This document shows, piece after piece, positions 55,285 to 63,297 of a stretch of DNA of 64,000 nucleotides. The position numbers were made by a program, and so were the translations under genes. Position 1 is the first letter of the stretch. Each line of letters opens with the position of its first letter. Below the pieces are notes generated by a model. That model made no database searches, was not told the origin of the DNA, and saw nothing but the letters and a program-made list of their open reading frames with translations. This DNA is from Falsiroseomonas oleicola (GTDB lineage: Bacteria; Pseudomonadota; Alphaproteobacteria; Acetobacterales; Acetobacteraceae): assembly GCF_019029495.1 (NCBI RefSeq), contig NZ_JAERQM010000001.1, positions 992,001-1,056,000 on the forward strand, in the 5' to 3' direction.

Positions 55285-55641
55285 TCAGGACCCCGGCGTC
55301 CAGGCCTCGTAATCGCCCGTGGTCACCTGGCGGCGCCCGCCGGAATAGTCGTGGCCCGCCGGGTGCCAGGCCAAGGCGGTACCGGTCGGGTTCGGGCGGT
55401 GTTCCACCTGCCAGGCATGCAGCTTGGTCTCCGGCAGCGGCGCGGCGGCGGTGTGGTGCAGCCAGCCATGCCATTCGGGCGGCACCTTGGTCGGGTCGGC
55501 GGCGCCGTTGAACAGCACCCAGCGGCGCTTGCGGCCATATTGCAGGTAGTCCCGGCGGGACTCGTGATAGCTGTTGCCGAAGCGATCGGTGCCGATCTTC
55601 CGACCGGACAGGGCTGTGGTCAGACGCATCATCAGCGACAT
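55285..55641 (-). CDS. NADH:ubiquinone oxidoreductase accessory subunit, NDUFA12 family
   Basis: A 118-residue homolog of complex I accessory subunit B17.2/NDUFA12. Visible parts are GTDRFGNSYHESR, the region RKRRWVLFNGAADPTKVPPE and WHGWLHHTAAAPLPE. It is present in alphaproteobacteria and mitochondria and sits on the peripheral arm near the NADH module. Starts at 55641 and at internal methionines 55632 and 55629 are possible. It is the first gene of the NDUFA12-mlaD-DUF2155 string. Confidence 0.93.
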   Translation of the reverse strand: MSLMMRLTTALSGRKIGTDRFGNSYHESRRDYLQYGRKRRWVLFNGAADPTKVPPEWHGWLHHTAAAPLPETKLHAWQVEHRPNPTGTALAWHPAGHDYSGGRRQVTTGDYEAWTPGS

Positions 55642-55830
55642 ATGCGATCCTTCGGCGCGGCCCTGGCGACCCTTGCCATGGCTGTGCCGTCATCTGCGGG
55701 GGCGGACAGTTTCGCACAACCCTGGCCCTCACGCAAAATGCCGTGTTGTCCACAGGATGTTGCGGCATCCGCGCAAATCACCCACCAGATACGGCTTCCG
55801 CCGGGCGCAAGGGGCCTTTAGGGTTGGGGC

Positions 55831-57366
55831 ATGACATCACTCGCCGGAACGCTGTGGGATCAGGTCGCGCTGTGGCGGGTTCGCGCCGCGCCCGATCCTG
55901 ACGCCGCCACCCGCCCCATCGCCCTGCCCGTCGCCTGGGATGAACAGGCGGCGGAGGCGCTGGCCGCCCTGGCACCTGGCGCCGGGCCGGTGGTCTTCCC
56001 GAAGCTCGCAGAGGCCTGGATCAACCGCCTTGCCCTGCGTGGGCGGGAGGTCGGGCTGCTGGCCGACGCCGCGGCGCAGGACAGCTTCGCCCATGCACTG
56101 CGCGCCTTGCTGCTGGCCCGCCGTGGCGCGCCGGGCGTCACCATCTGGCGCAACGAGGCCCGCGGCCCCGCCCGCTTCGTGCTGAACCTGCCGGCCTTCC
56201 TCGACCCGGAGGGCGGCTTCGACGCCGCGGCCTATGGGCAGGCGGTGGCCCTGGCGGTGCGCGCCCTGGATATCTGGACCGGCGCCAAGGCGCCGCGCCT
56301 GTCGGTCGGCTTCGCCGATCTCGCCGGGCTGCTGGCAGGCCTCGGCCTGCGCTATGGCAGCGCGGAGGCGCGCGCCGTGGGTGCGGCCATCACCGCTTTG
56401 ACCCGTGGCGCGGCGGAGGCCGAGTCGGGCCGGATCGGCGCTGTCCTCGGCGGCGCCCGCGAGCCTCTCGCTCTGTTCGCCCCCGCCCCGCCCGGCGCCA
56501 CCGTGGTGCCCGGCCTGGCGGAAGCCGCCCGCGCGGCGCTGGAAGCGGCGGCGCGCAGCCTCGGCCTGCGGCACCAGGTGCTGGTGGCGCTCTCCGCCCC
56601 CGATGCGGTGGAACAGCTTCTGGGCGCCGAGACGGGTGGCCTCGCCCCCACCCCCGGCGCCACCCGCCTGGCGCTGGACGCCCAGGGCTGGGTGACGGAG
56701 GTGCCGAGTCGCACCGCGCTGCGCATCGGCCGCGCGGCGGCGGAGACGCTGCTGGCGCCGGTGCCGGATGCCGAATGGGCCGGCATGGCCCAGGCCCTCG
56801 CCCCCTTCCTGCATGTGCCGCCGCCCATGCCGGTGGCCCCCGCCGCCCCGGCCCGCGCCGCGCCGCCCCTGCCGGAACGCGCGCCGACCCAGGCGCAGCG
56901 CCCGGCGGGCGCCGTCTGGCGCGTTTCGGTCGGCGGGCACAAGGTGGTGCTGCGCACGGCGGAGGATGCGGAGGGCCGCCTCTCCGAGGTGACCATCGCG
57001 CTGACCAAGGAATCGGCCGCCTATCGCAGCCTGATGGAGGCGATGCTGCAGGCGGTCTCGATCGGGCTGGCCGGCGGCGTGGCGCTGGATTCCTATATCG
57101 AGGCCTATGCCTATACCCGCTTCGGGCCTTCCGGGACGGTCGATGGCGACCCGGCGATCCGCCGCGCCACCAGCGTGCTCGACTGGGCTTTTCGGCGGCT
57201 GGCGCTGGACTATCTCGGCCGCCGTGACCTGATCGACCCGTCGGAGGAGGATTGCGCGCCGGATGCCACCGGCCATGCGGCGGAACACCTGCCGCTGCTG
57301 CCGATGGACCTGCCAGCCAGCCCGGCCCCGCGCCAGCGGCGGCGGCAGTTGAAGCTGGTGGGATAG
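55831..57366 (+). CDS. Ribonucleotide reductase (NrdJ)-derived protein with TSCPD domain, no catalytic cysteines
   Basis: A 511-residue protein built from remnants of B12-dependent class II ribonucleotide reductase. Residues about 118-215 (VLNLPAFLDPEGGFDAAAYG, LLAGLGLRYGSAEARAVGAA) follow a stretch of the NrdJ catalytic barrel. Residues about 365-475 are the C-terminal TSCPD region (ESAAYRSLMEAMLQAVSIGL, AYAYTRFGPSGTVDGDPAIR, ATSVLDWAFRRLALDYLGRR). Only one cysteine (SEEDCAPD) is present, so the radical and redox cysteines are gone and it cannot be a reductase. It may be an RNR partner or regulator (inference). The middle is Pro/Ala-rich linker. Confidence 0.75.
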   Translation: MTSLAGTLWDQVALWRVRAAPDPDAATRPIALPVAWDEQAAEALAALAPGAGPVVFPKLAEAWINRLALRGREVGLLADAAAQDSFAHALRALLLARRGAPGVTIWRNEARGPARFVLNLPAFLDPEGGFDAAAYGQAVALAVRALDIWTGAKAPRLSVGFADLAGLLAGLGLRYGSAEARAVGAAITALTRGAAEAESGRIGAVLGGAREPLALFAPAPPGATVVPGLAEAARAALEAAARSLGLRHQVLVALSAPDAVEQLLGAETGGLAPTPGATRLALDAQGWVTEVPSRTALRIGRAAAETLLAPVPDAEWAGMAQALAPFLHVPPPMPVAPAAPARAAPPLPERAPTQAQRPAGAVWRVSVGGHKVVLRTAEDAEGRLSEVTIALTKESAAYRSLMEAMLQAVSIGLAGGVALDSYIEAYAYTRFGPSGTVDGDPAIRRATSVLDWAFRRLALDYLGRRDLIDPSEEDCAPDATGHAAEHLPLLPMDLPASPAPRQRRRQLKLVG

Positions 57367-57403
57367 AGCGCGCGCAGCCCGTTTCGGATCAAGGAATTCA
57401 GAC

Positions 57404-57868
57404 ATGCCCGGCACCGTGGACGCGAATCTCGACAAACTCGGCATCACCCTGCCGCAGGCGCCGGCGCCGGTGGCGAACTACATCGGCTTCAACCTCGTCG
57501 GGAATCTGCTGGTCGTCTCCGGCCAGATCCCGCTGGTGGACGGCAAGATCAGCACCACCGGCAAGCTCGGCGCGGGCGTTTCGGTCGAGCAGGGCCAGGC
57601 GGCGGCGCGCACCTGCTTCATCAACCTGGTGGCGCAGGTGAAGGCGGCGGTGGGGGATCTGGACCGGGTGAAGCGCGTGGTGCGCCTCGGCGGCTTCATC
57701 GCCTGCACGCCGGACTTCACCCAGCATGCGCTGGTGATGAACGGCGCGTCGGACCTTGCCGTGGCGGTGTTCGGGGAGGCCGGGCGGCATGCGCGCAGCA
57801 CCATCGGCGTGCCCTCCCTGCCCGGCGATGCCGCGGTCGAGGTCGAAGGCATGTTCGAGATCGCCTGA
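57404..57868 (+). CDS. RidA family protein
   Basis: A 154-residue Rid-family protein of the longer YjgH/TdcF-like branch. It starts MPGTVDANLDKLGITLPQAP, and contains GNLLVVSGQIPLVDGKISTT, a central LGGFIACTPDFTQHALVMNG and a C-terminal STIGVPSLPGDAAVEVEGMF. RidA proteins form trimers that hydrolyse reactive enamines/imines from amino-acid metabolism. The arginine usual at the active site is at RHARSTIGVPSLP. It lies 38 nt after the RNR-like gene and may be co-transcribed. Confidence 0.9.
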   Translation: MPGTVDANLDKLGITLPQAPAPVANYIGFNLVGNLLVVSGQIPLVDGKISTTGKLGAGVSVEQGQAAARTCFINLVAQVKAAVGDLDRVKRVVRLGGFIACTPDFTQHALVMNGASDLAVAVFGEAGRHARSTIGVPSLPGDAAVEVEGMFEIA

Positions 57869-57907
57869 GAGCTTGTGCCCCGGCGGGCGCGCCCAACCTT
57901 GACCGGC

Positions 57908-59056
57908 ATGCCCGAACTCAGCCTCTCGCTGCACCGCGCCATCGCGGATATTCCTCCGCTGGACTGGGACGCCTGCGCGGGCGCCGACAATCCCTTCGTC
58001 AGCCATGCCTTTCTGCTCGCGCTGGAGGAGTCGGGCAGCGTCGGTGGGCGCAGTGGCTGGCTGCCGCAGCATGCGGCGCTGCGCGACGAGGCCGGCCGGC
58101 TGCTGGCCTGCGCGCCCTGCTATGCCAAGGTGCATTCGCAGGGCGAATATGTCTTCGACCATGGCTGGGCCGACGCCTTCGAGCGTGCCGGCGGCAGCTA
58201 CTACCCCAAACTCCAGGTCGCCGCCCCCTTCAGCCCTGTGCCCGGCCCCCGCCTTCTGGTGCGGCCCGATTCCGGCATCGGCGTGGAGGCGCTGGCGCAG
58301 GGCCTGGTGCAGGCCTGCGGCCAGCTCGATCTTTCCTCCGTTCACTGCACCTTCTGCACGCCGCGTGAGTGGGAAGCCCTCGGCGAGGCCGGCTGGCTGC
58401 AACGCATCGGCACGCAATTCCACTGGTCCAATGCCGGCTATGCGGACTTCGAAAGTTTCCTGGCGGCGCTGTCCAGCCGCAAGCGCAAGCAGATCAAGCG
58501 CGAGCGGCGCGACGCCGAGAATTCCGGCTTCGTGCTCAAGACCCTGCGCGGCCATGAGATCACGCCAAAACATTGGGAGGCGTTTCACCGCTTCTATGTC
58601 TCGACCTCCGACAAGAAATGGGGCCGCAGCGCCTATCTGAAAAAATCCTTCTGGCCGCTGCTGGGCGAGCGGCTGGGCGACAAGGTCGTGCTGATGGTGG
58701 CGGAGCAGGAGGGCGAGCCCGTGGCCGGCGCGCTGAACCTGCTCGGCACCGATGCGCTGTACGGCCGCAACTGGGGCTGCCTGGTGGAAGCGCCCTTCCT
58801 GCATTTCGAGCTGTGCTACTACCGCGCCATCGACTTCGCCATCGAACACAAGCTGTCCCGCGTCGAGGCCGGCGCCCAGGGCGAGCATAAGATCCAGCGC
58901 GGCTACCTGCCGGTGCCGACCTATTCGGCGCATTGGATCCAGCATCCCGGCCTGCGCCGCGCCATCGCGGATTTCCTGGATCGGGAGAGGCCGGCGATGA
59001 TGGCGGAGATCGAGGCGCTGCACGAAGCCTCGCCCTTCAAGCGCAAGGGCGAATGA
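57908..59056 (+). CDS. GNAT/FemAB-like acyltransferase (COG3146 type)
   Basis: A 382-residue two-domain GNAT-fold protein of the COG3146 peptidoglycan- or lipid-related group. Visible parts are SHAFLLALEESGSVGGRSGW, the internal basic run SSRKRKQIKRERRDAENSGF, and KVVLMVAEQEGEPVAGALNL. The C-terminal GAQGEHKIQRGYLPVPTYSA is characteristic. Substrate unknown; it could transfer amino acids or acyl groups to the envelope. ATG 57908 is chosen over the in-frame GTG at 57875. It overlaps the next gene as ATGA. Confidence 0.82.
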   Translation: MPELSLSLHRAIADIPPLDWDACAGADNPFVSHAFLLALEESGSVGGRSGWLPQHAALRDEAGRLLACAPCYAKVHSQGEYVFDHGWADAFERAGGSYYPKLQVAAPFSPVPGPRLLVRPDSGIGVEALAQGLVQACGQLDLSSVHCTFCTPREWEALGEAGWLQRIGTQFHWSNAGYADFESFLAALSSRKRKQIKRERRDAENSGFVLKTLRGHEITPKHWEAFHRFYVSTSDKKWGRSAYLKKSFWPLLGERLGDKVVLMVAEQEGEPVAGALNLLGTDALYGRNWGCLVEAPFLHFELCYYRAIDFAIEHKLSRVEAGAQGEHKIQRGYLPVPTYSAHWIQHPGLRRAIADFLDRERPAMMAEIEALHEASPFKRKGE

Positions 59057-59511
59057 TTACCGTCACGATCGAGGATCCGGACCAACCCGCCATCCTCGCC
59101 ATGCTGCGCGCCGGCGAAGCGAACAGCGCCGCGCTCTATCCGGCCGAGAGCAACCATCACCTGCCCCTGGCGTCGCTGCGCGCGCCCGGGGTGCTGTTCC
59201 ATGTGGCGCGCGACGCGCAAGGTCTGGCGCTCGGCACGGGGGCGGTCGTGGCGCATGGCGACTGGGGCGAGATCAAGCGCATGTGGACCGACCCTGCCGC
59301 CCGCGGACGCGGGGTGGCGCGGGCCGTGCTGGAAGCCCTGGAACAGGCCGCGCGCGATGCCGGCCTGCGCCTGCTGCGGCTGGAGACCGGGGTGCATAGC
59401 CATGCGGCGCTGGCGCTGTATCGCCGCGCCGGCTTCGTCGAGATCGCGGCCTTCGAGGGTTATGCGCCGGACCCGCTCAGTGTCTTCATGGAGAAGACGC
59501 TAGCGTGCTGA
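59053..59511 (+). CDS. GNAT family N-acetyltransferase
   Basis: A 152-residue acetyltransferase with the acetyl-CoA loop MWTDPAARGRGVARAVLEAL, preceded by strand IKRM. The C-terminal HSHAALALYRRAGFVEIAAF is the usual GNAT end. The acceptor is unknown. It is translationally coupled to the upstream COG3146 gene and overlaps the DMT transporter start by 7 nt, so the three are one transcription unit. Confidence 0.87.
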   Translation: MITVTIEDPDQPAILAMLRAGEANSAALYPAESNHHLPLASLRAPGVLFHVARDAQGLALGTGAVVAHGDWGEIKRMWTDPAARGRGVARAVLEALEQAARDAGLRLLRLETGVHSHAALALYRRAGFVEIAAFEGYAPDPLSVFMEKTLAC

Positions 59512-60383
59512 CCGCCTATGCGCAGCTCGCCGGCTCCATGGCGCTGGTCGGCGCCAATGTCGGCGTTGCGAAGGTGCTGGCGGGGTCGCTACCGATCGCG
59601 ATGATCGTCGGGCTGCGCTGCCTGCTGGCGGTGCTGGTGCTGTGGCCGCTGGCGCGGGCCATGGAAGGCCGGGTGCAAGTGGACGGTCGATGCCTGCGCA
59701 ACCTGTTCCTCCAGGCGGCCTTCGGCACGGCGCTGTACAATGCCGGGCTGCTGGCCGGGCTGCGGCTGACCACGGCGCTGGAGGCGGGGCTGGTGCTGGC
59801 CACCCTGCCCGCCGTCGTCGCCATCGGCAGCGCGCTGTGGCTGCGGGAGGTGCTGCCGCCGCGGCAATGGGCTGCCGTGGCGCTGGCCGCCTTCGGCATG
59901 GGCGCGCTGACCCTGGCCCGCGCGGGTGGGGAGGCGCATGGCAGCCTGCTCGGCAACCTGCTGGTCTTCGGCGGGGTCTGCGGCGAGGCGATCTATATCC
60001 TGCTCGCCAAGCGCATCGCCGGCCGGGTGCCGCTGGTGACGGCGAGCCTCTGGATGCAGGCCTTCTCCATGCTGCTGATGCTGCCCTTCTGCCTGCCGGT
60101 GCTGGGCAGCGCCGCGGCGCTGGCGGACCCGGAGGTGGCGGGGCTTTTGGTGTTTCACAGCCTGACCGCCAGCGTGATCTGCCTGCTGCTCTGGTATGCG
60201 GGCCTGCGCCGGGCTCCGGCGGGAATCGCGGGGGTGTTCACCGCATTCCTGCCGGCGACGGCGGCGCTGGTGGCGGTGGTGTTTCTGGGGGAAGCGTTCT
60301 CGGCCGTGCATGCGGCTGGATTCGTGCTGCTGACAGGCAGCATGCTGCTGGCCACCTGGCCAGGACGAAGGCGGAACGGTTAG
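59505..60383 (+). CDS. EamA/DMT family transporter
   Basis: A 292-residue inner-membrane transporter with ten hydrophobic helices in two EamA repeats (first LTAYAQLAGSMALVGANVGV, second LVFGGVCGEAIYILLAKRIA). EamA proteins export metabolites such as amino acids or drugs. The substrate is unknown. It starts at GTG 59505, overlapping the acetyltransferase gene. A putative partnership, with the acetyltransferase modifying a compound that is then exported, is an inference. Confidence 0.88.
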   Translation: MLTAYAQLAGSMALVGANVGVAKVLAGSLPIAMIVGLRCLLAVLVLWPLARAMEGRVQVDGRCLRNLFLQAAFGTALYNAGLLAGLRLTTALEAGLVLATLPAVVAIGSALWLREVLPPRQWAAVALAAFGMGALTLARAGGEAHGSLLGNLLVFGGVCGEAIYILLAKRIAGRVPLVTASLWMQAFSMLLMLPFCLPVLGSAAALADPEVAGLLVFHSLTASVICLLLWYAGLRRAPAGIAGVFTAFLPATAALVAVVFLGEAFSAVHAAGFVLLTGSMLLATWPGRRRNG

Positions 60384-60392
60384 GCTGGGCGG

Positions 60393-62390
60393 ATGCGCGC
60401 CTGGTTCGCCTGTACCGGTCTGGAATTGCTGAACCGCGCGCCGGCCGACACTGTCGGCCGATTGGCCTCGGCGCAGCAGGCGCGCGGCTTTGCGGGTTCC
60501 CCGGATCAGGAGGCCGCGTGGCAGGGGCAGGTCTCCGCGCTGCGGCGGGCCGTGGCGTTGGCAGGTGGCGAGGCCTGGACCCTGGCGCTGGAATTCGACC
60601 TGATGCGCCTGGAAAAGCGCATCGACGCGGTGCTGCTGACCGACCGCGCCATTCTGAGCCTGGAATTCAAGACCGCCGCTGCCTCCCCCGCCACATTGGC
60701 GGAGGCGGAGGATTACGCGCTGGACCTGCGCGACTTCCATGAGGGCAGCCGCGGCCATCCCATCCTGCCGGTGCTGGTCGCCGGCCCCGGCGGCTTCACC
60801 CCGCCGACGCAGCCACCCCTGTTCTGGCATGGCGTGCTGCAGCCGATCGTCTGCGGCAGCGCCGGGCTGCCCGATCTGCTGCGCTGGGTGGCGGAGGCCT
60901 GCCCCGCCGGCCTGCCGCTCGATGGCGCGGCCTGGCTCACCGCGCCCTATCGGCCGGTGCCCAATATCGTCGAGGCGGCGACGCTGCTCTATGCGCGCAA
61001 CGGCGTGGCGGAGATCGCCGCGGCACGGGCCGATGCCGCCAATCTGAGCCTTACGGCGGACGCCATTGCGCGGCAGATCGCGGCGGCGCGCGCGGATTCC
61101 GCGAAGGTCGTGGTCTTCGTCACCGGCATTCCCGGCGCCGGCAAGACGCTTTGTGGCCTGAACGCCGTCTTCGGCCCGTCTCGGCAGGAAGGCGCCGCCT
61201 TCCTCACCGGCAATGCGCCGCTGGTCGCCGTGCTGCGCTCGGCCCTGGCGCGGGACGCCGTGGCGCGCGGCGACTGCGACAGGCGGGAGGCGGAGCGGCG
61301 CGTGAAGGCGCAGTTGCAGAACGTGCACCACTTCCTGGAGTTCTATGCGCGCGACCCCGCGCAGATCCCGCCCGAACGGCTGATCGTCTTCGACGAGGCG
61401 CAGCGCGCCTGGGACGAGGCCAAGGCGCGCGCCGGCACGCAGAACAAGCGCTCCATCCTGACAATGAGTGAGCCGGCCCATACGCTGGACAGCATGGGGC
61501 GCCGGCCCGGCTGGGCCGTCATCGTCGCCCTGATCGGCCAGGGTCAGGAAATCAATACCGGGGAAGCCGGCCTCGCCGAATGGGGCCGTGTGATCGCCGC
61601 CAACCCGGCTTGGCGCGCCGCCGCCGCGCCGCGCGTGGTGGATGCGACCGACCCGGTGCAGCGGTTGGCGGAGGGACGGCCCGATTGGCTGGCGCTGGAT
61701 CCGGACCTCGACCTGATGGTGCCGATCCGCAGCGTGCGGGACGCTTCGGGCGCCGCCTGGGTGGCGGCGGTGCTGGAGGGGGATGCGACGGAAGCCCGGC
61801 GCCTCGCCGGCCCGAACCTGCCGATCTTCGTGACCCGCGACCTCACCGCCCTGCGGGCGGCACTGCGCGGCATGGCGCGGGGCCTGCGTCGCGCCGGGCT
61901 GGTGCGTGCGGCGGGCGCGCGGCGCCTGCGGGCGGAGGGGCTGGGGGCGGAGGTCGAGACCAAGGAGGTGCCGGACTGGTTCCTGCGCCGTTGGCCCGAT
62001 ATCCGCGCCTCCGACGCGCTGGAAGCCGCCGCGACGGAATATGCCTGCCAGGGGCTGGAGCTGGATGTGGTCGGCCTCGCCTGGGGTGGCGATTTCATCC
62101 GGCGGGGTGGTGCCTGGGTGGCGCGCGCCTTTTCCGGCACGTCCTGGCAGCGCGCCGCGAAGGACCAGGATTTCATCCGCAACACCTATCGCGTGCTGCT
62201 GACCCGCGCGCGCTATGAAACGGTGATCTGGGTACCGCCCGGCAGCCCCCGCCAAGGCCCCTTCCACGACCCGACGCGGGATGCGGCGGAGATGGATGCC
62301 GTGGCGGATTTCCTGCTCGCCTGCGGTGCCCACCCCCTGGTGGAGGCCACCCTGGCACCACAGGACACCGCCCCCGCCCTGCTGCTATAG
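60393..62390 (+). CDS. DUF2075 helicase fused to a PD-(D/E)XK-like nuclease domain
   Basis: A 665-residue protein. Residues 60-100 hold a restriction-endonuclease-like motif with E67, D78 (KRIDAVLL) and E91-x-K93 (LSLEFKTAAA), the D...ExK pattern. The P-loop follows: Walker A GIPGAGKT at 245-252, Walker B VFDEAQ at 332-337, motif V-like YACQGLELDVVGLAWGG and motif VI-like FIRNTYRVLLTRARYETVIW. These are the landmarks of the DUF2075/SF1-type helicases. The fusion suggests an RNA/DNA-cutting translocase, possibly antiviral (inference). Flanking genes are ordinary, so it stands alone. ATG 60393 begins 9 nt after the DMT stop. Confidence 0.8.
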   Translation: MRAWFACTGLELLNRAPADTVGRLASAQQARGFAGSPDQEAAWQGQVSALRRAVALAGGEAWTLALEFDLMRLEKRIDAVLLTDRAILSLEFKTAAASPATLAEAEDYALDLRDFHEGSRGHPILPVLVAGPGGFTPPTQPPLFWHGVLQPIVCGSAGLPDLLRWVAEACPAGLPLDGAAWLTAPYRPVPNIVEAATLLYARNGVAEIAAARADAANLSLTADAIARQIAAARADSAKVVVFVTGIPGAGKTLCGLNAVFGPSRQEGAAFLTGNAPLVAVLRSALARDAVARGDCDRREAERRVKAQLQNVHHFLEFYARDPAQIPPERLIVFDEAQRAWDEAKARAGTQNKRSILTMSEPAHTLDSMGRRPGWAVIVALIGQGQEINTGEAGLAEWGRVIAANPAWRAAAAPRVVDATDPVQRLAEGRPDWLALDPDLDLMVPIRSVRDASGAAWVAAVLEGDATEARRLAGPNLPIFVTRDLTALRAALRGMARGLRRAGLVRAAGARRLRAEGLGAEVETKEVPDWFLRRWPDIRASDALEAAATEYACQGLELDVVGLAWGGDFIRRGGAWVARAFSGTSWQRAAKDQDFIRNTYRVLLTRARYETVIWVPPGSPRQGPFHDPTRDAAEMDAVADFLLACGAHPLVEATLAPQDTAPALLL

Positions 62391-62399
62391 GCGCGCCCC

Positions 62400-63269
62400 A
62401 TGCGCCCTTTCCTTCTCGCCCTGTTCCTGCTGCTCGCCGCCCCGGCCTGGGCGCAGGAGATCAAGCTCGCCACCTGGAACATCGCCTGGCTGACCCTGAA
62501 ACAGGCCGGCGACCCCGCCCTGCCGCGCAACCTCGAAACCCGCACGCCCGAGGATTTCCGGCTGTTGCGCAGCTATGCCAGCCGCCTCGCCGCCGATGTC
62601 GTGGCGCTGCAGGAAATCGATGGGGAGGCGGCGGCGCGGCGCCTGTTCGATCCCGCCGAATGGACCATCCACCTGACGGATGAGGAGGATACCCAGCGCC
62701 CCGGCTTCGCCATCCGCCGGCATCTGCGCGTCACCCCCCAGCCCGACCTCCGCGCGCTGGACCTGATCCCGCGCGCCCGCTTCAGCCTGCGCCGGGGCGC
62801 CGATATCCTGGTGGAATCGCGCGGCGGGGCGCGGCTGCGGCTGCTGTCGGTGCATCTGGATGCCGGCTGCCGGGAGGATGAATTCGCCCCCGACGCCTCC
62901 CGCGACTGCCGCAACCTGGAACGGCAGGCGGAGATTCTCGCGCGCTGGACCCAGGCCAGGGCGCGGGAGGGGGTGGGCTTCGCCATCCTTGGCGACTTCA
63001 ACCGCCGCATGGCGCCGGGCGATGATTTTCTCACAATTCTCGAAGCCGCGGCGCCGCTGACCCGGACAACGGAGGGGCTTTCCTCCCCCTGCTGGGCGGA
63101 TGCGCGGGGCGGGCGGGCCTTCGTCAGCCACCTGTTCCTCGGCGGGCCGGCGCGGGACTGGCTGGTGCGGGACAGTTTTGCCGTGCTGACCTACAGCGAA
63201 CGCGCGCGCCGCTATCGCTGGGCGCTGTCGGACCATTGCCCTATGAGCGTCCGCCTGCGCCTCCCCTGA
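62400..63269 (+). CDS. Secreted endonuclease/exonuclease/phosphatase family protein
   Basis: A 289-residue exported EEP-fold enzyme. The signal peptide MRPFLLALFLLLAAPAWAQ is followed by ATWNIAWL (catalytic Asn), VVALQEIDGEAAARRLF (metal Glu), RLLSVHLDAGC (catalytic His), GFAILGDFNRRMAPG (Asp/Asn) and the final ALSDHCPMSV (Asp-His). All core residues of the DNase I-like fold are present. The substrate could be nucleic acid or a phosphodiester. It starts 10 nt after the DUF2075 stop and is likely co-transcribed. Confidence 0.88.
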   Translation: MRPFLLALFLLLAAPAWAQEIKLATWNIAWLTLKQAGDPALPRNLETRTPEDFRLLRSYASRLAADVVALQEIDGEAAARRLFDPAEWTIHLTDEEDTQRPGFAIRRHLRVTPQPDLRALDLIPRARFSLRRGADILVESRGGARLRLLSVHLDAGCREDEFAPDASRDCRNLERQAEILARWTQARAREGVGFAILGDFNRRMAPGDDFLTILEAAAPLTRTTEGLSSPCWADARGGRAFVSHLFLGGPARDWLVRDSFAVLTYSERARRYRWALSDHCPMSVRLRLP

Positions 63270-63297
63270 GTCGGGCCGGCGTGCCAGTATCGCCGCC

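Noticed and set aside
59589-62333. 914-codon - strand frame
   Set aside because: It is antisense to the DMT transporter and DUF2075 genes, with Gln/Arg/His-rich shadow composition.
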